From Actinomycetota bacterium (lineage in GTDB: Bacteria; Actinomycetota; Acidimicrobiia; Acidimicrobiales; CADCSY01): 64,000 nucleotides of DNA. A program made the translations under genes and the position numbers. Location of the stretch: positions 54,821 through 118,820 of the forward strand of contig SIRW01000019.1 in assembly GCA_004366205.1 (NCBI GenBank), in the 5' to 3' direction. Of the stretch, positions 40,315 through 48,402 are shown one piece after another. Every line of letters starts with the position of its first letter. Position 1 is the stretch's first letter. The notes beneath the pieces were generated by a model. It saw only the letters and a list, made by a program, of their open reading frames with translations, searched no databases and was not told the DNA's origin.

Positions 40315-40677
40315 GTGGCTCAGCTGCTGCGGGAGCTCCACGTGGCCTCCGCGTGGGTCGTCGTCATCGGCAACGGCGTGGCCGGCCTCTGGGCGCTCGG
40401 CGCGCACTGGCTCGTCGCGCTGCGGGTGCGGGCCCTGTGGTGGTTCGTCGCCGCCGTGCAGGTGGCGGTCTTCGTGCAGGTCGCCTTCGGGGTGGCGATG
40501 GTCGCGGGGGAGGAGGTCGAGGTCGACTCGCTCCACATGTTCTACGGGTTCCTGGCCATCGTGGCGGTCGGCATCATGTACTCGTACCGCGACCAGCTCC
40601 GCCACCGGTTGTACCTGCTCTACGGGCTGGGAGGCCTGTTCCTGATGGGGCTGCTCATCCGGGCGATGGCCCTCTGA
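40315..40677 (+). CDS. Small integral membrane protein, unknown function
   Basis: About 120 residues with three or four hydrophobic helices: [56 protein letters not shown] and LYGLGGLFLMGLLI. No named family is recognised; similar short proteins are common in high-GC actinobacteria. The start is uncertain. GTG 40315 keeps the LLRELHV segment but has GGAG directly adjacent; GTG 40342 has GGGAG six bases upstream. A TAGGCT -10-like box lies at 40283-40288, giving a short untranslated leader. Its end is 16 bp from the convergent Lrp-type gene. Confidence 0.7.
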   Translation: MAQLLRELHVASAWVVVIGNGVAGLWALGAHWLVALRVRALWWFVAAVQVAVFVQVAFGVAMVAGEEVEVDSLHMFYGFLAIVAVGIMYSYRDQLRHRLYLLYGLGGLFLMGLLIRAMAL

Positions 40678-40693
40678 GGCCCGCAATCGTCGC

Positions 40694-40930
40694 TCAGAGG
40701 TGCACCACGGGGCAGGTGAGGGTCCGGGTGATGCCGTCGATCATCTGCACCCGGCTCACCACCATCTTGCCGAGCTCGTCGACCGACTCGGACTCGGCGC
40801 GGGCGATCACGTCGTAGGGCCCGGTGACGTCCTCGGCCGAGACCACGCCGCTGATCTCCCCCACCTCCTGGGCCACCTGGGCGGCCTTGCCCACCTCGGT
40901 CTGGATCAGGATGTACGCGCTGACTGCCAC
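40694..40930 (-). CDS. Stand-alone Lrp/AsnC ligand-binding (RAM) domain protein
   Basis: A 78-residue protein equal to the C-terminal RAM domain of Lrp/AsnC regulators: AYILIQTEVGKAAQVAQEV, VVSAEDVTGPYDVIARAES and a final TRTLTCPVV. The HTH domain is absent. Such proteins oligomerise and bind amino acids. GTG 40930 follows AAGGAGGG by 5 nt; the ORF-track start is earlier. It may modulate a full Lrp protein elsewhere. Confidence 0.88.
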   Translation of the reverse strand: MAVSAYILIQTEVGKAAQVAQEVGEISGVVSAEDVTGPYDVIARAESESVDELGKMVVSRVQMIDGITRTLTCPVVHL

Positions 40931-41059
40931 TGCACCCTCCTTGGGACTCCTCGGGCCCGCATGGTAGGCGCGCGGGACGCTGTCGTGATCCGGCACGGAT
41001 GGCCACCGCGCTCGGCTACGGTGACGTGCCCGTCAGCCACACAGAGGAGGATGGCGACC

Positions 41060-42160
41060 ATGCGCGCAGCGCTGATGGAGGCGCCTAACAAGGACCTGGT
41101 GGTCGTCGACGACGTCGAGCTCGAGGCGCCGCGCGAGGGCGAGGTGCAGGTGCGGCTCGCCCACTGCGGCGTTTGCCACTCCGACCTGCACTTCCTCGAC
41201 GGGTCGCTGCCCGCCGCCGTGCCGTCGATCCTCGGTCACGAGGCCGGCGGCGTGGTCGAGGAGGTCGGCCCCGGTGTCACCTCGCTGGCACCGGGCGACA
41301 AGGTGATCCTCACGCTGCGCCCGCCGTGCGGCCGCTGCTACTTCTGCATCCGCCAGAACCACTCCATCTGCCCGGCGTACGCCAACATGGCGGGGACCCT
41401 CCCCGACGGCGGCACCCGCCTCGCCCACGACGGCCGCACCGTCTTTCGGGCCGGGGTCTTCCTCGCCGCCTTCGCCGAGCGCACCGTCATCCCCGCAACC
41501 GGCGCCGTCAAGGTCCCCGAGGACACGCCCCTCGACGTCGCGTCGGTCATCGGGTGCGCCGTGCAGACCGGCGTGGGCGCGGTCCTCAACACCGCGGCGG
41601 TCGAGCCCGGGGCCACCGTGCTGATCATCGGCCTCGGCGGGATCGGCATCTCCATCGCCCAGGGCGCCCGCATCGCCGGGGCGGCGCGGGTGGTCGGCGT
41701 CGACCCCGTACCGGCTCGGCGGGAGCAGGCGGCCCGGTTCGGCGTCACCGACACGCTGGATCCCGGCGAGGGTGACATCACCGGTCCCGCGTTCGACCTC
41801 ACCGACGGGATCGGCTTCGACTACGCCTTCGACGCCGTGGGGCACGCCGAGCTCGCCCAGACCTGCGTGAACGTGGTGCGCCCGCACGGCACGGCCGTGA
41901 TGGTCGGCGTCCCCAAGCTCGACCAGCAGGTGACCGTCCACGCCGCCATGTTCGCCATGTCCGAGAAGCGCCTGCTCGGCTGCTTCCTGGGCTCGTCCAA
42001 CCCGCACCGCGAGTTCCCCCGCCTGCTGTCGCTGTGGCGGGCCGGACGTCTCGACCTCGACGGCATGGTCACCGCCCGCCGGCCGCTGGAGGACATCAAC
42101 GCCGCCTTCGCCGACATGAAGGACGGCAAGGGGCTGCGAACCGTCATCGACTGCGCCTGA
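41060..42160 (+). CDS. Zinc-dependent alcohol dehydrogenase (MDR superfamily)
   Basis: A 366-residue medium-chain dehydrogenase. Catalytic zinc binding is in CGVCHSDLHF and GHEAGG. The structural zinc cysteines are in RPPCGRCYFCIRQNHSIC, and the nucleotide fold in IIGLGGIGISIAQGA. It resembles actinobacterial class III-type alcohol or formaldehyde dehydrogenases. The start is ATG 41060, with AGAGGAGG nine bases upstream; an ATG at 41051 is alternative. TACGGT at 41018-41023 may be its -10. Confidence 0.92.
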   Translation: MRAALMEAPNKDLVVVDDVELEAPREGEVQVRLAHCGVCHSDLHFLDGSLPAAVPSILGHEAGGVVEEVGPGVTSLAPGDKVILTLRPPCGRCYFCIRQNHSICPAYANMAGTLPDGGTRLAHDGRTVFRAGVFLAAFAERTVIPATGAVKVPEDTPLDVASVIGCAVQTGVGAVLNTAAVEPGATVLIIGLGGIGISIAQGARIAGAARVVGVDPVPARREQAARFGVTDTLDPGEGDITGPAFDLTDGIGFDYAFDAVGHAELAQTCVNVVRPHGTAVMVGVPKLDQQVTVHAAMFAMSEKRLLGCFLGSSNPHREFPRLLSLWRAGRLDLDGMVTARRPLEDINAAFADMKDGKGLRTVIDCA

Positions 42161-42217
42161 CCGGCCCCACCCGGGCCGGGAAGCGCCCCCCGAGGCACGT
42201 CCGGCCCGGGTGGTGGG

Positions 42218-42223
42218 TACCGT
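42218..42223 (+). promoter_or_regulatory. Leaderless-type -10 hexamer of the moxR operon
   Basis: TACCGT, 6 nt, then the GTG at 42230. Confidence 0.5.
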
Positions 42224-42229
42224 GACCGG

Positions 42230-43297
42230 GTGACCGACCGGCCGCCCGACGCACCCCTCCGCCCCGCCCCGGCCACCAGGGAGGCCGCCGAGCTCGAACG
42301 CCTCCTCTACGAGGTGAAGAAGGTCATCGTCGGCCAGGACCGGCTGGTCGACCGGGTCGTGGTGTGCCTCCTGGCGCGGGGCCACTGCCTGATCGAGGGC
42401 GTGCCGGGCCTGGCCAAGACCCTCGCCGTTCAGACCATGGCCCGGGCGATCGGCGGCACCTTCGTGCGCCTCCAGTTCACGCCCGACCTCATCCCGGCCG
42501 ACATCGTGGGCACGAGGATCTACCGGCCGTCGACCGAGCGGTTCGACGTCGAGCTGGGCCCGGTGTTCGCCAACCTCGTCCTCGCCGACGAGGTGAACCG
42601 GGCGCCGGCGAAGGTGCAGTCGGCCCTGCTCGAGGTGATGGCCGAGCAGCACGTCTCGATCGGCGGGCGGACCTACGAGGTGCCCAAGCCGTTCCTGGTG
42701 CTCGCCACCCAGAACCCCATCGAGTCCGAGGGCGTGTACCCGCTGCCCGAGGCCCAGCGGGACCGCTTCCTCATGAAGATCGTGGTGGGGTACCCGACCC
42801 AGCGCGAGGAGATCGAGATCGTGCGGCGGATGGGCGTCGACCCGCCCGCCGCCGGCCAGGTGCTCGCCAGCGACGACCTGCTCCGCCTCCAGGCGGCCGC
42901 CGACGCCGTGTACGTCGACGCCGGTGTCGTCGACTACGCCGTGCGCCTCGTGCTGGCCACCCGGGAGCCGCAGGAGCACGGCCTCGCCGAGCTCGCCCCC
43001 TACCTCGCCTACGGCGCCAGCCCGCGGGCGAGCCTGGGCCTGGTGGCCGCGGCCCGGGCCCTCGCCCTGCTGCGCGGGCGCGACTACGCCGTGCCCCAGG
43101 ACGTGTTCGACGTGGCCTTCGAGGTGCTGCGCCACCGCCTCGTGCTCTCCTACGAGGCGCTCGCCGAGGGCGTGCCCACCGACGAGGTCATCGCCCGGGT
43201 CGTGTCGGTCGTCCCCGCCCCCCACGTCGAGCCCCGCCACACGGACGCCGCCGGGGCGGACGGCCACCCCCACCCACCTGTCGAGGGCGCCGGGTGA
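42230..43297 (+). CDS. MoxR-family AAA+ ATPase
   Basis: A 355-residue AAA+ protein. Walker A is the MoxR variant EGVPGLAKT, Walker B LADEVNRAPAKVQSALLEVM, and sensor 1 is in LATQNPIESEG. MoxR proteins act as chaperones that, with VWA proteins, mature or activate other complexes. The linked DUF58 and VWA genes make the usual three-gene set. GTG 42230 is leaderless. Overlap of 4 nt (GTGA) with the DUF58 gene. Confidence 0.95.
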   Translation: MTDRPPDAPLRPAPATREAAELERLLYEVKKVIVGQDRLVDRVVVCLLARGHCLIEGVPGLAKTLAVQTMARAIGGTFVRLQFTPDLIPADIVGTRIYRPSTERFDVELGPVFANLVLADEVNRAPAKVQSALLEVMAEQHVSIGGRTYEVPKPFLVLATQNPIESEGVYPLPEAQRDRFLMKIVVGYPTQREEIEIVRRMGVDPPAAGQVLASDDLLRLQAAADAVYVDAGVVDYAVRLVLATREPQEHGLAELAPYLAYGASPRASLGLVAAARALALLRGRDYAVPQDVFDVAFEVLRHRLVLSYEALAEGVPTDEVIARVVSVVPAPHVEPRHTDAAGADGHPHPPVEGAG

Positions 43298-44232
43298 GCC
43301 TGCTCCCCCCGCTCGCCGGCCGGCCGCCCGAGGTGGTGCTGCGCTCGCTCGAGCTGACCATCACGCGCCGCCTCGACGGTCTGCTCCACGGCCAGCACCA
43401 GGGCCTGCTGCCCGGCTCGGGGACCGAGGCGGGTGAAGCCCGGGTCTACCGGGCCGGGGACGACGTGCGCCTGATCGACTGGAACGTCACCGCCCGGGTG
43501 CAGGAGCCCCACGTGCGGATGCCCGTGGCCGACCGCGAGCTCGAGACGTGGATCCTCGCCGACCTGTCGGCGTCGCTCGAGTTCGGGACCGCCGCCTGCG
43601 CCAAGCGCGACCTGGCGGTGGCGGCCGTCGCGGCCGTGGGGTTCCTGACCGCGCACGCCGGCAACCGGACGGGGGCGGTGCTGGCGCGTGGCGAGACGTC
43701 GTGGACGGTCCCTGCCGGCAGCGGGCGGGACCACGTGCTGGCGCTGGTGCACCGCACGCTGACCACGCCGCAGGGCGACGGCACCGGTCCGACCGACCTG
43801 GCGGCGGCCATCGCGGACGTGGGCCGGCTGGCGCGCCGGCGGGGCCTGGTCGTGGTCGTGTCGGACTTCCTCGCCGAACCGGGTTGGGAGGGTCCGCTTC
43901 GGGCGCTCGCCGCCCGTCACGACGTCCTGGCCGTCGAGGTCGTCGATCCCCGCGAGCTCGACCTGCCCGACGTCGGTCACCTGACGGTCGTCGATCCCGA
44001 GACCGGCCAGACGATGGACGTCCCGACCGGCAGCCGCCGGTTCCGGGCACGCTACGCGGCGGCCGCCGCCGAGCAGCGCGCGGCCATCGCCCGGGCGGTG
44101 CGCGCCGCCGGCGCCGACCACCTCGTGCTGCGCACCGACCGGGACTGGCTGTTCGACGTCGTCCGCTTCGTCGGCCGACGCCGCCGGCGCCGGGCGGGTG
44201 CCCCACGGCCGGTCGAACGGGGCGGCCCGTGA
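43294..44232 (+). CDS. DUF58 domain protein of the MoxR operon
   Basis: A 312-residue protein with the DUF58 signature EARVYRAGDDVRLIDWNVTARV, followed by a VWA-like segment ILADLSASLEF. A C-terminal Arg-rich stretch (VGRRRRRRAG) follows WLFDVVRF. In related operons DUF58 proteins work with MoxR and VWA proteins in envelope or stress functions. Starts at GTG 43294 within GTGA and ends in another GTGA overlap, so the three proteins are likely made in fixed ratio. Confidence 0.93.
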   Translation: MSLLPPLAGRPPEVVLRSLELTITRRLDGLLHGQHQGLLPGSGTEAGEARVYRAGDDVRLIDWNVTARVQEPHVRMPVADRELETWILADLSASLEFGTAACAKRDLAVAAVAAVGFLTAHAGNRTGAVLARGETSWTVPAGSGRDHVLALVHRTLTTPQGDGTGPTDLAAAIADVGRLARRRGLVVVVSDFLAEPGWEGPLRALAARHDVLAVEVVDPRELDLPDVGHLTVVDPETGQTMDVPTGSRRFRARYAAAAAEQRAAIARAVRAAGADHLVLRTDRDWLFDVVRFVGRRRRRRAGAPRPVERGGP

Positions 44233-45182
44233 GGTTCGCCGCGCCGGCGTGGCTCTGGCTGCTCGCCGTCGTCTACGCCCTCGGCGTCGCCTACCTGGTG
44301 GTGTCGTTGTGGGGGCGGCGCCGCTACGCCGTGCGATTCACGAACCTGGCCCTCCTGGGCGTCGTCGCGCCCCGCCGGCCGGGTTGGCGCCGGCACGTGC
44401 CGGCGGTGCTGCTGCTGCTCTCGCTCGCCAGCTCGTCGGTCGCCATGGCCCGTCCCCACCGCATGACCGACGTGCCGGTCGAGCGGGCGAGCGTCGTGAT
44501 GGCGCTCGACGTGTCGCTCTCGATGATGGCCGACGACGTCGAGCCCACCCGGATCGACGCCGCCCGAGCCGCCGCCCACGTTTTCGTCGACACCGTGCCC
44601 GACGACGTCAACCTCGGACTGGTGGCCTTCGCCGGCACGGCCCAGATCCTGGTGCCTCCCACGGGTGACCGCGTCGCCGTGCGGCGGGCCATCGACGGCC
44701 TGCGGCTGGCGGAGGCCACCGCCATCGGCGACGCCATCATGGCGTCGCTGGCCGCCCTCGAGATGGCGCCGGGCGGTACCGGCACCGCCGAGCCGCCTCC
44801 CGGCCACATCGTGCTGATGTCGGACGGCGAGACCAACACGGGCACCCCGAACGACGTCGCCGCCGCCCGGGCGGCGGAGGCCGGCGTGGGCGTCTCCACG
44901 ATCGCCTTCGGCACGGACCACGGGGTCATCGAGTACGCCGGCCAGGTCTTCGACGTGCCCGTCAACGAGGAGGCGCTGGAGCTGATCGCGGCGACGACGG
45001 GCGGCCTGCACTTCCGGGCGGTGACGGCCGAGCAGCTGGCGGACATCTACGCCCAGCTGGGCAGCGCCCTGGGCCAAGAAGAGGAGCTCCGGGAGATCAC
45101 GACGCTCTTCGTGGGCCTCGCCGTGCTCTTCGGCCTGGCGGCGGCGGCCGGCTCGCTGGTCTGGTTCGCCCGGCTGCCCTGA
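44229..45182 (+). CDS. VWA-domain membrane protein (BatA-like)
   Basis: A 317-residue protein with N-terminal helices (about 5-28 and 58-75) and a terminal helix (about 290-312). Between them lies a von Willebrand A domain with a MIDAS motif DVSLSMM, then a Thr and VLMSDGETN. This is the BatA/aerotolerance type layout with the domain outside the membrane. It probably anchors the MoxR-DUF58 system. GTG 44229 overlaps the DUF58 stop. A 15-bp hairpin follows 25 nt past the stop. Confidence 0.93.
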   Translation: MRFAAPAWLWLLAVVYALGVAYLVVSLWGRRRYAVRFTNLALLGVVAPRRPGWRRHVPAVLLLLSLASSSVAMARPHRMTDVPVERASVVMALDVSLSMMADDVEPTRIDAARAAAHVFVDTVPDDVNLGLVAFAGTAQILVPPTGDRVAVRRAIDGLRLAEATAIGDAIMASLAALEMAPGGTGTAEPPPGHIVLMSDGETNTGTPNDVAAARAAEAGVGVSTIAFGTDHGVIEYAGQVFDVPVNEEALELIAATTGGLHFRAVTAEQLADIYAQLGSALGQEEELREITTLFVGLAVLFGLAAAAGSLVWFARLP

Positions 45183-45206
45183 CGGCGGCTCGACGCCCGC
45201 CGGAGC

Positions 45207-45241
45207 GCGACGGTCCCCGCCGCGCGGGCGGGGACCGTCGC
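45207..45241. terminator. 15-bp perfect hairpin between convergent VWA and hsp20 genes
   Basis: GCGACGGTCCCCGCC and its inverse complement flank a 5-nt loop. It lies between the ends of two facing genes, fitting a bidirectional terminator, but no U-tract follows on either strand. Confidence 0.75.
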
Positions 45242-45257
45242 GGTGCTCGGGGGGGTC

Positions 45258-45692
45258 CTAGGCCTTCTCGTGGCTGGTCGCCTCGATGGCCTCCTTGCCC
45301 TCGTGGTGGCTGATCGACACCTTGCGGGGCTTGGCGGCATCGGCCACCGGGATGCTCACGTAGAGCACACCGTCGTGGTAGTCGGCCTCGATGCGCTCGG
45401 TGTCGAGGTTGTCGCCCAGGAACACCCGGCGGGTGAACGTGCCCGCGGGGCGCTCGCGCACCAGCAGCTCGTCGCCCTCGTCGAGGTGGAACTCGCGCTG
45501 GGCCGTGAGCGTGAGCTGGTTGCGCTCGACGGTGAGGTCGATGCTGTCGGGATCGGCACCGGGCAGGTCGAAGGTCACGACCAGGCGGTCCTGGCGCCGG
45601 ACGGCATCCATCGGGACCGCACGCGCCGCCTGCTCGAAGACCTGGCCGGTGAGGCGGTCGATCTCGCGGAAGGGATCGAAGCGCAGCAGCAT
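45258..45692 (-). CDS. Small heat-shock protein, Hsp20/alpha-crystallin family
   Basis: A 144-residue holdase chaperone. A short N-terminal arm (MLLRFDPFREIDRL) is followed by the alpha-crystallin domain (about 35-125), with VVTFDLPGADPDSIDLTVE and the IEADYHDGVLYVSIPV block. It prevents aggregation of unfolded proteins. AGGAGG lies 8 nt before the ATG. The 5' leader and promoter contain a HAIR-like inverted repeat, so HspR control is expected. Confidence 0.94.
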   Translation of the reverse strand: MLLRFDPFREIDRLTGQVFEQAARAVPMDAVRRQDRLVVTFDLPGADPDSIDLTVERNQLTLTAQREFHLDEGDELLVRERPAGTFTRRVFLGDNLDTERIEADYHDGVLYVSIPVADAAKPRKVSISHHEGKEAIEATSHEKA

Positions 45693-45737
45693 GTCGGCTT
45701 CCTCCTCAGGTCGGTTCCTGCTCGTGAAACTACCGTG

Positions 45738-45769
45738 ATGATAGCAAACTTGAGCGTCGGCCAGTCAAG
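45738..45769 (-). promoter_or_regulatory. hsp20 promoter with HAIR-like HspR operator
   Basis: On the minus strand, TTGACT (-35) and TATCAT with an upstream TGC (extended -10) are 19 nt apart. The plus strand reads CTTGAGC, 7 nt, AGTCAAG (45749-45769). This matches the HAIR consensus CTTGAGT-N7-ACTCAAG at 12 of 14 positions and covers the -35 box. HspR would thus repress hsp20, and possibly the divergent ORF. Confidence 0.75.
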
Positions 45770-45792
45770 AAACCTGCGGGAAGAAATCGAGC

Positions 45793-46116
45793 ATGCGCGG
45801 GCAGGAGTCGACGAGCGTGGCGGCGAAAACACGATCCGTGAGCCAGCACCACCGACGCCTCGCCGACCGGATCGCCCAGGACACCGACGATGTGCTCTGC
45901 ACGATCCAGCTCGTGCGCGCCAACGCCGAGCTGACCGACCGCCTCTTCGACAGCCTGGTCGACCTGCTGGTCGAACAGCTCTTCTGCGACCTGCGCCTGG
46001 CCCTCAGCGAGGGCGCGCTCAGCCAGGAGGCCTACGCCGTGGAGCTGGCCACCCTGGCCGCCCAGTGCCGCCAGGCCGGCCTGCTCCCCCTGCCCTCGGC
46101 GGGACCGGGCCGCTGA
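45793..46116 (+). CDS. Hypothetical helical protein divergent from hsp20
   Basis: A 107-residue product not recognised. After a short polar start it is a continuous amphipathic helix pattern: RLADRIAQDTDDVLCTIQLV, then LTDRLFDSLVDLLVEQLFCDL and SQEAYAVELATLAAQCRQAGL. No membrane segment or known motif. GGGAAG is nine bases before the ATG. It shares the promoter region of hsp20, including the HAIR-like box, so it may be a heat-inducible partner. Its stop codon falls inside the first unit of the 29-bp tandem repeat. Confidence 0.6.
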   Translation: MRGQESTSVAAKTRSVSQHHRRLADRIAQDTDDVLCTIQLVRANAELTDRLFDSLVDLLVEQLFCDLRLALSEGALSQEAYAVELATLAAQCRQAGLLPLPSAGPGR

Positions 46117-46193
46117 CCGCCGTCCATCGGCGGCCGGGCCGCTGACCGCCGTCCATCGGCGGCCGGGCCGCTGACCGCCGTCCATCGGCGGCC
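46107..46193. repeat. Three exact 29-bp tandem repeats between convergent genes
   Basis: The unit begins GGGCCGCTGACCGCC and ends TCGGCGGCC; three full copies and 8 nt of a fourth run into the pckG stop codon. Each unit holds a 6-bp hairpin CCGCCG...CGGCGG. The first copy contains the stop codon of the upstream ORF. Likely roles are a terminator array or a variable-number repeat. Confidence 0.9.
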
Positions 46194-46199
46194 GGGCCG

Positions 46200-47996
46200 C
46201 TAGCTCGACAGGCGCTTCTCGAGCTCGTCGAGCTCGTCGCGCAGCTCGGCGGGGAGCCGCTCGCCCAGGGACTCGAAGTGCGCCTCGATGAGCGGCAGCT
46301 CGTCGCGCCACTCGTCCTCGTCCACCTCGAGGATCAACCGCAGGGCGGCCTCGTCGAGATCGAGCCCGTCGAGATCGAGCGCCCCGGGGGCAGGCACCCG
46401 GCCCGTCGGGGTGTCGTGGGCGCGGGTGGCGCCCTCCAGGCGCTCGACGATCCACTTGAGCACCCGGCTGTTGTCGCCGAAGCCCGGCCACACGAACCGC
46501 CCGTCCTCGCCGCGCCGGAACCAGTTGACCCAGTAGAGGCGGGGGAGCCGCTCGGGGTCGGCTCGGCGGCCCATCTCGAGCCAGTGCCGGAAGTAGTCGC
46601 CCATGTTGTAGCCGCAGAACGGCAGCATGGCGAAGGGGTCGAAGCGGACCTCCCCGACCTTGCCGGCCGCCGCCGCCGTCTTCTCCGACGACATGATCGA
46701 GCCGAGGAAGACGCCGTGCTGCCAGTTGAAGGCCTCGGTCACGAGCGGGATCGTGCTCGCCCGGCGACCGCCGAACAGGATCGCCGAGATGGGCACGCCC
46801 TTGGGGTCCTCCCACTCGGGGGCGATGACCGGGCACTGCGCGGCCGGCGCCGTGAACCGGGCGTTGGGGTGGGCGGCGGGGCGGTCGGCGTCGGGCGTCC
46901 AGTCCTGGCCCTTCCAGTCCAGGGCGTGGGCGGGCGGCTCGACGGTCATGTCCTCCCACCAGACGTCGCCGTCGTCGGTGAGGGCGCAGTTCGTGAACAC
47001 GCAGTTGGCGTGCAGGGTCCGCATGGCGTTGGGGTTCGTGCGGTCCGACGTTCCCGGGGCCACCCCGAAGAACCCGGCCTCGGGGTTGATCGCGTAGAGG
47101 CGGCCGTCGTCGCCCAGCTTCATCCAGGCGATGTCGTCGCCGATGCACTCGACCTTCCAGCCCGGGATGGTCGGGATCATCATCGCCATGTTCGTCTTGC
47201 CGCAGGCGGAGGGGAACGCCGCGGCGATGTAGTGCTTCTTCCCGCTCGGCGCCGTGACGCCGATGATGAGCATGTGCTCGGCCAGCCAGCCCTCGTCGCG
47301 GGCCATGGTCGAGGCGATGCGCAGAGCGAAGCACTTCTTGCCGAGCAGCGCGTTGCCGCCGTACCCCGACCCGTAGGACCAGATCTCGCGGGTCTCGGGG
47401 AAGTGCACGATGTACTTGTTGTCGGGGTCGCACGGCCAGGCCACGTCGGCCTCGCCCGGCTCGAGGGGCGCGCCCACCGAGTGCAGGCACGGCACGAAGG
47501 ACCGGTCACCGAGCTCGTCGAGGACGGCCTGGCCCATGCGGGTCATGATCCGCATGTTGACCACGACGTAGGGCGAGTCGGTGAGCTGCACGCCGATGTG
47601 GGCGATGGGCGAGCCGATGGGGCCCATCGAGAAGGGGATGACGTACATCGTGCGACCCCGCATCGAGCCCTCGAACAGCGAGGTGAGCTCCGCTTTCATC
47701 TCGGCCGGCGGCCGCCAGTTGTTGGTGGGCCCGGCGTCGGCCTCGCGCTCGGAGCAGATGAACGTGCGGTCCTCGACGCGGGCGACGTCGCCGGGATCGG
47801 AGCGGGCGAGGAAGCTGTTCGGCCGCTGCGCGTCGTCGAGGCGGGTGAACGTGCCGGCCTCCACGAGGAGCCGGCACAACCGGTCGTACTCCTCCTGGGA
47901 GCCGTCGCACCACTCCACCCGGGCGGGCCGGCAAAGGGCGGCGACCTCGTCGACCCACTCCAGGAGCTTGGCGTTGGTGGTGCGGTCGGTGCTCAT
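46200..47996 (-). CDS. pckG: Phosphoenolpyruvate carboxykinase (GTP)
   Basis: A 598-residue GTP-type PEPCK that converts oxaloacetate to PEP for gluconeogenesis. Active-site parts are FPSACGKTN (P-loop with catalytic Cys), [10 protein letters not shown] (metal), [13 protein letters not shown] and [18 protein letters not shown]. Length matches the actinobacterial enzyme (about 606). ATG 47996 begins [15 protein letters not shown]. It ends against the tandem repeat. As partner of kgd and the TCA cycle, it links C4 acids to sugar synthesis. Confidence 0.96.
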   Translation of the reverse strand: MSTDRTTNAKLLEWVDEVAALCRPARVEWCDGSQEEYDRLCRLLVEAGTFTRLDDAQRPNSFLARSDPGDVARVEDRTFICSEREADAGPTNNWRPPAEMKAELTSLFEGSMRGRTMYVIPFSMGPIGSPIAHIGVQLTDSPYVVVNMRIMTRMGQAVLDELGDRSFVPCLHSVGAPLEPGEADVAWPCDPDNKYIVHFPETREIWSYGSGYGGNALLGKKCFALRIASTMARDEGWLAEHMLIIGVTAPSGKKHYIAAAFPSACGKTNMAMMIPTIPGWKVECIGDDIAWMKLGDDGRLYAINPEAGFFGVAPGTSDRTNPNAMRTLHANCVFTNCALTDDGDVWWEDMTVEPPAHALDWKGQDWTPDADRPAAHPNARFTAPAAQCPVIAPEWEDPKGVPISAILFGGRRASTIPLVTEAFNWQHGVFLGSIMSSEKTAAAAGKVGEVRFDPFAMLPFCGYNMGDYFRHWLEMGRRADPERLPRLYWVNWFRRGEDGRFVWPGFGDNSRVLKWIVERLEGATRAHDTPTGRVPAPGALDLDGLDLDEAALRLILEVDEDEWRDELPLIEAHFESLGERLPAELRDELDELEKRLSS

Positions 47997-48051
47997 GACG
48001 GGTTCTCAGCTCCCCTTCGGAGGCGGCGTGCGGGCGTGCGTCGCGGGTCGT

Positions 48052-48306
48052 CTACCCGGCGCCACCGTGGCGGATGCTCTCGGTCGGGAACGGGCGGGTG
48101 CCGAGGTCGACCTCGGATCCCAGCCGCAGGCGCGTGGCCCGTCCGTCGTCGTCGAGGTCGAACACCACCCGCTGGCCCTGCCGCAGCATCCGGAAGACCG
48201 AGCCCGCCAGCGCGTCGTCGGCCAGCTCGACCTCCGCGAGATCGGTGTCCCGCACGACCACTCCGAGGCGGGTGGCCGGGTCGTAGGCCTTGACGACGCC
48301 CTGCAC
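48052..48306 (-). CDS. Small OB-fold (cold-shock-like) hypothetical protein
   Basis: An 84-residue acidic protein: GVVKAYDPATRLGVVVRDT, then EVELADDALAGSVFRMLRQGQRVVFDL and RATRLRLGSEVDLG. The arrangement of GVVKxYDPxTGxGVV and a terminal beta pair recalls cold-shock/OB domains, but the RNA-binding aromatic motifs are weak. It is a conserved-looking hypothetical. GTG 48306 has no clear ribosome site. It lies upstream of pckG on the same strand and divergent from thiL. Confidence 0.7.
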   Translation of the reverse strand: MQGVVKAYDPATRLGVVVRDTDLAEVELADDALAGSVFRMLRQGQRVVFDLDDDGRATRLRLGSEVDLGTRPFPTESIRHGGAG

Positions 48307-48375
48307 GTGCGGTTCGGTCCTCCACGGTCGGTGGCCGGCACCGGCGCGCGCCAGCCTCTCGTTTACGTTGTGGTC

Positions 48376-48402
48376 GTGGACGTTACCGGAGGGTATCCCT
48401 GA
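48376..48402 (+). CDS. Putative 8-codon leader peptide overlapping the thiL start
   Basis: TACGTT (48364-48369), 6 nt, then GTG GAC GTT ACC GGA GGG TAT CCC TGA. The reading frame encodes VDVTGGYP. The GGAGGG inside it is a ribosome site for thiL, and its TGA overlaps the thiL CTG (CTGA). A leaderless upstream ORF coupled to thiL is inferred. Confidence 0.4.
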   Translation: MDVTGGYP

